A stretch of DNA of 64,000 nucleotides, from positions 32,186,879 to 32,250,878 of the forward strand of contig NC_084596.1 of the NCBI RefSeq assembly GCF_033807715.1, given 5' to 3'. The DNA is from Cololabis saira (taxonomy: Eukaryota > Chordata > Actinopteri > Beloniformes > Belonidae). Position numbers and translations under genes: made by a program. Shown piece by piece: positions 61,601 to 64,000 of the stretch (positions are counted from its first letter, which is position 1; each line of letters opens with the position of its first letter). Below the pieces are notes generated by a model, which saw nothing but the letters and a program-made list of their open reading frames with translations, did no database searches and was not told the origin of the DNA.

Positions 61601-63854
61601 AGCCTTTTCTACAAAAATTGGGGGAAAAAAAGAAAGAATCTGGAACAGAGTTCAGAGGAAACCAGTTCCACTGCTGAATGAAGGCACCACTTAAAGTGTA
61701 TGTCATACTTTCAGTCTGCACCATGTTTTGTGTGTTCCACCTACAGATAAGCTTTTATTTTCCCCACATCAATTCACAAGCATTCATGCACCTGTTACAT
61801 CAATATTTGCTGGTAATACACTGATTAGATAACAGTACTCAGAGGTGCAAGATGGTGTAGTATAATTTTCCTCCTAAAAAGGCATATGTGTATTATAATA
61901 TAAACTATCTTGCTTTTACTAACACAAAGGCTGCTGCCATACATACGCTGGAGGCAGAAGTAGAGTAAAGGTCATGGTACAGAAACTTGATAAGAAAAGT
62001 GGGGGAGAATAGAGACTGCTGCAGGAGCGGCTGGAAACAGGAAGAATATGATAACACAAGTTAGACACTGGTAAAGGTGCCGCGTAGCACCGGTAGGGAT
62101 AAACTGGATGGCATTTTCTTAAAAAGATTCACAAAAGACTTGGACTCCAGTAAAAAAAAGGAACTGTCTCATCTGCAGCAGGTCCAAAAGTCACGACGAC
62201 CTTAAAAGACTCTTCATTGGCTCCCGGCCCCTTTTCCTTTTAACTTTGGTGCTGACATTTACAGCTCTGCATGGTCAGGCTCCCGTCCTATATTAGTGAC
62301 CTATTATGCCCCTACCCTCCATCTCAGAGGCTGAGGTCATCTTGTTAATGGTACCTCGTACCCGTTTTAAGACGCGGAGAGATCGCTCCTTCCAGGCCAT
62401 CGCACCGAGGCTCTGAGACTGGGGGTTTCAGACACCAGTGTGGCTCGACCGAAACTGCTTAGATACGCAGGAAAGGTGTATAAAGGATGACTCTCCAACA
62501 CTGTAATTAGGGCCCGAGCACTGACAGTGCGAAGAACCTGTTGTATCTGTAGGAATTGTTCTCGTTCTCGTTTTTATTTTTCGAATGAAATGAGGGCCTT
62601 TTTGTCCCCCTAAACGTGCCCCAAAATTCACCAAATTTTGCACGCAAGCCAGGCTTGGTGAAAAATTTGATATTTAATGGTTTGCATTAATGGGCGTGGC
62701 CTAATGGCTCAACAGCGCCCCCTAGAAAACTTTGTGCCTCAAGCCCCACAATACGGTTTGACGTACATGCACAAAAATCGGTACACACCTGTATCATGTC
62801 GCAACTTAAAGAAAAGTCTCTTAGCGCCATGGCCGAAACCCAACAGGAAGTCGGCCATTTTGAATTAATCGTATTTTGCCGCAATTTATGCCATTTCTTC
62901 GGCCGTTAATGCAGCCCGAACCGTAACGTGCACCCAGGTGTGTTATACATCAAAATGTGCGTCTCAATCCTGCGACGATGGGCATTACTTTTCTCAGTCA
63001 AAAAGAATTGAGCGATGACGAGAGACTCCAAAACAGCACCTGACACAGTCAACTACTGGTCCAAAACTCGGTCTTCAAGCCTGGCCTGGACGATCCACAT
63101 CAATGGCACCAGTAACATTTGGTTTGTGCTGCCAATGAGGTGTTTGGCATCCTTGACGTTGACATGAGACACTCCAAACATCTGCACCTGTTTGTGGTTT
63201 TTCCTTGCATTTTGTGTAGGTATATCTCTTTTAACCATCAGTTAAATACAAAAAACAAAAATTTGTCTTAGACAGGTATCCTGCAAGAGAAAGGTTAGAA
63301 CAACTGACACCAAAGCAGCTGTCCTTGGTAAACTACTGCCAGACAGAATTTAATGACCACACTGAATACATTTATCGTTTTGAAGATCAACATGTTTATC
63401 AGCTTTACCGCTGACCATTCATTTCCTTAACATACAGTATACATATCGCAGGTTTTGTAACTATATACACCAAAGGTTGTGTTTTCACTCATACCTGGCA
63501 AACTACAGACAGGGTTGTCTCTGCCATCCTGACTTAAAGTGACGTCTCGTAAAGTTTGTAATCCCAGCAGACACTGTATGAGATGATCAATGCTGTCTAG
63601 CTGGTTGCCATGGAGACTGAGGAGCTTCAGCTTGTACTCTGTGCCGTGGAGATACAGCAGACCTAATAACGAGACGAGGAATCAACAGCGCAGAAATGTT
63701 ACAAAGTTGAAAGACCACATTCAGTGCAGAATAATAAATCTGTATTTATGAATTACTACATTTATTCGTTAGAATGTATTTGACTCACCAGTGAGGTTAT
63801 TTATCTGGTTGTAGGACAAATCTAATCTTGTTAGGTTCACAAGGCCATTGAGTC
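46626..63854 (-). CDS. lrrcc1: LRRCC1 (leucine-rich repeat and coiled-coil centrosomal protein 1), 17 C-terminal exons, partial at 5' end
   Basis: LRRCC1 (CLERC) is a centriole/centrosome protein needed for spindle-pole integrity and cilia. Exons in transcript order: 63789-63854, 63495-63662, 60266-60432, 57352-57558, 56620-56819, 55118-55292, 54416-54564, 53306-53510, 52099-52238, 51522-51723, 50364-50549, 49942-50116, 49321-49484, 48851-49059, 48353-48490, 47686-47821, 46626-46742. All phases join, leaving one frame of about 933 residues. The first two encode the last LRRs (LVNLTRLDLSYNQINNL) and a cap region. Exon 5 has KRDTDLTSESE, remembered from human LRRCC1. The rest is coiled coil with family blocks such as ERRIWGQELAQQG, DDQTETIRKLKE and RLHSVDDAFRRQ. 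Human LRRCC1 is about 1030 aa, so roughly 100 N-terminal residues lie beyond the right edge. The intron after 48851 is of GC-AG type. Confidence 0.96.
46980..47030. repeat. Inverted repeat, 14-bp perfect arms
   Basis: CTAGGCAGCTGGAC (46980-46993) and its complement (47017-47030) enclose a 23-base purine-rich loop, with weaker pairing further out. It resembles a short fish foldback repeat, within the last lrrcc1 intron. Confidence 0.8.
52262..53016 (-). mobile_element. Truncated LINE: RT C-terminal region and (CATT)n tail
   Basis: Frame at 52704-53006 reads LYCTMFIPYITYWLEIWG, then PIFILQKRAVRIITK, the conserved thumb/C-terminal part of non-LTR retrotransposon polyproteins. The 3' tail of CATT repeats stops about 22 bases before the acceptor of lrrcc1 exon 52099-52238. 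Same orientation as lrrcc1. Confidence 0.75.
54588..54725 (+). repeat. SINE-like conserved fish repeat
   Basis: ACATTTAGCAGATGCTTTTA followed by TCCAAAGCGACCTACAA is a very common fish repeat core. It starts about 25 bases from the acceptor of lrrcc1 exon 54416-54564. Confidence 0.5.
55372..56100 (+). pseudogene. Degenerate L2-like LINE reverse transcriptase
   Basis: Plus-strand reading gives VPQGSVLGPILFTLYIAPLG, then YHLYADNIQLLCSF, where the catalytic YADD is changed to YADN. Stops and a C-terminal WLPVSLRINFKILVS motif follow. It lies antisense in an lrrcc1 intron. Confidence 0.7.
57915..58300 (+). pseudogene. LINE reverse-transcriptase fragment (Rex3/RTE-like)
   Basis: Frame contains LADDMVLLALSGRDLQLSLE, then AAGMRISTSKSETMAF and VEEFKYLWVLF, a typical fish RTE/Rex-type RT palm-thumb region with the F/YADD box altered to LADD. 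5' truncated. It ends at the hairpin pair at 58300. Confidence 0.7.
58300..58402. repeat. Two consecutive near-perfect hairpins
   Basis: Hairpin 1: arms 58300-58325 and 58327-58352, 26 of 26 paired, 1-base loop. Hairpin 2: arms 58360-58380 and 58382-58402, 20 of 21 paired, 1-base loop. Only 7 bases separate them. Confidence 0.95.
58735..58985 (+). mobile_element. Tc1-like transposase N-terminal fragment
   Basis: Reading gives HGTATKLTGHGCRRKYNPRL then IRRIVLIDDKVQ, matching the linker and second helix-turn-helix of Tc1-like transposases. No catalytic DDE region follows. Confidence 0.6.
59250..59700. repeat. Interspersed fish repeat
   Basis: CTGACCGCTAGAGGCTGGCT and TGAGTCAATCTCCATTGACT belong to a repeat I recognise from other fish genomes. 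Family unnamed; no coding frame. Confidence 0.4.
62150..62440 (+). mobile_element. L2-like LINE C-terminal fragment
   Basis: Contains CTGCAGCAGGTCCAAAAG, GCTCTGCATGGTCAGGCTCC, CGTACCCGTTTTAAGACG and TTCCAGGCCATCGCACCGAG, the usual end of fish L2-like polyproteins, with deletions. Confidence 0.6.
62506..63045. repeat. Interspersed repeat beginning AGGGCCCGAGCAC
   Basis: AGGGCCCGAGCACTGACAGT, GAAATGAGGGCCTTTTTGTC and GCGCCCCCTAGAAAACTTTG mark a common fish repeat, probably a DNA element. It lies within an lrrcc1 intron. Confidence 0.5.
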
Positions 63855-64000
63855 CTAATATAAAGGAGGAGGACAGCAACGCCTGAGTGATTTCGCAGCT
63901 CGCAGGGCAGTGATAATAAGCACAAGACAAACTAACAAAGAACTGTTACTTGCAAAAGTTGAGCAGAAATGAAACATTTACAACCCCCATTCCAAAAAGC

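Overview
This is vertebrate nuclear DNA, almost certainly from a ray-finned (teleost) fish. The evidence is four recognisable vertebrate genes with normal split-gene structure, long dinucleotide microsatellites, and a dense mix of fish-style repeats: L2- and Rex-like LINE fragments, a Tc1-like fragment, PIF/Harbinger-type and TTAA-flanked MITEs, and foldback elements. The background is AT-rich. There is no bacterial or organellar signal, no CRISPR array, and I recognised no tRNA or rRNA gene.

Layout. (1) 1-12,390, minus strand: the 5' coding part of myrip (Rab27/myosin VIIa linker, Slac2-c). The start-codon exon is at 12,281-12,390 and the FYVE-type zinc-finger exon at 2,752-2,973; the gene continues off the left edge. 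(2) 11.4-18.8 kb: a diverged local duplication around myrip exon 1. The second copy lacks the exon and carries a 1.9-kb composite DNA transposon. Two orphan exon-like segments (14.5 kb and 24.3 kb, minus strand) lie upstream of myrip. (3) 26,820-27,938, plus strand: an intact intronless coding region for an ACKR4-type atypical chemokine receptor, with a likely non-coding first exon near 22.5 kb. (4) 35,533-43,814, minus strand: complete e2f5 in eight coding exons, 362 codons. It has a 39-bp microexon, a minor-spliceosome AT-AC intron, and an 82-bp tandem array in intron 1. (5) 46,626-63,854, minus strand: the last 17 coding exons (about 933 codons) of lrrcc1, a centriolar leucine-rich-repeat and coiled-coil protein; its first exons lie beyond the right edge.

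How the genes relate. From memory, lrrcc1 and e2f5 are also neighbours in the same orientation in human (8q21), so this pair looks like old conserved synteny. myrip and ackr4 are on other chromosomal arms in human. LRRCC1 acts at centrioles and cilia, and E2F4/E2F5 drive centriole amplification in multiciliated cells. It is therefore notable that the e2f5 upstream region carries a perfect palindromic RFX X-box, the ciliary-gene element, beside three GTAACCACGCCCC boxes.

Exon boundaries were worked out by hand from splice signals, reading-frame continuity and remembered family sequences. No database search was run. The best candidates for new observations are the X-box and GC-box promoter, the AT-AC and GC-AG introns, the duplication with an 'empty site', the paired near-perfect hairpins at 58.3 kb, and the possible overlapping upstream ORF of ackr4.
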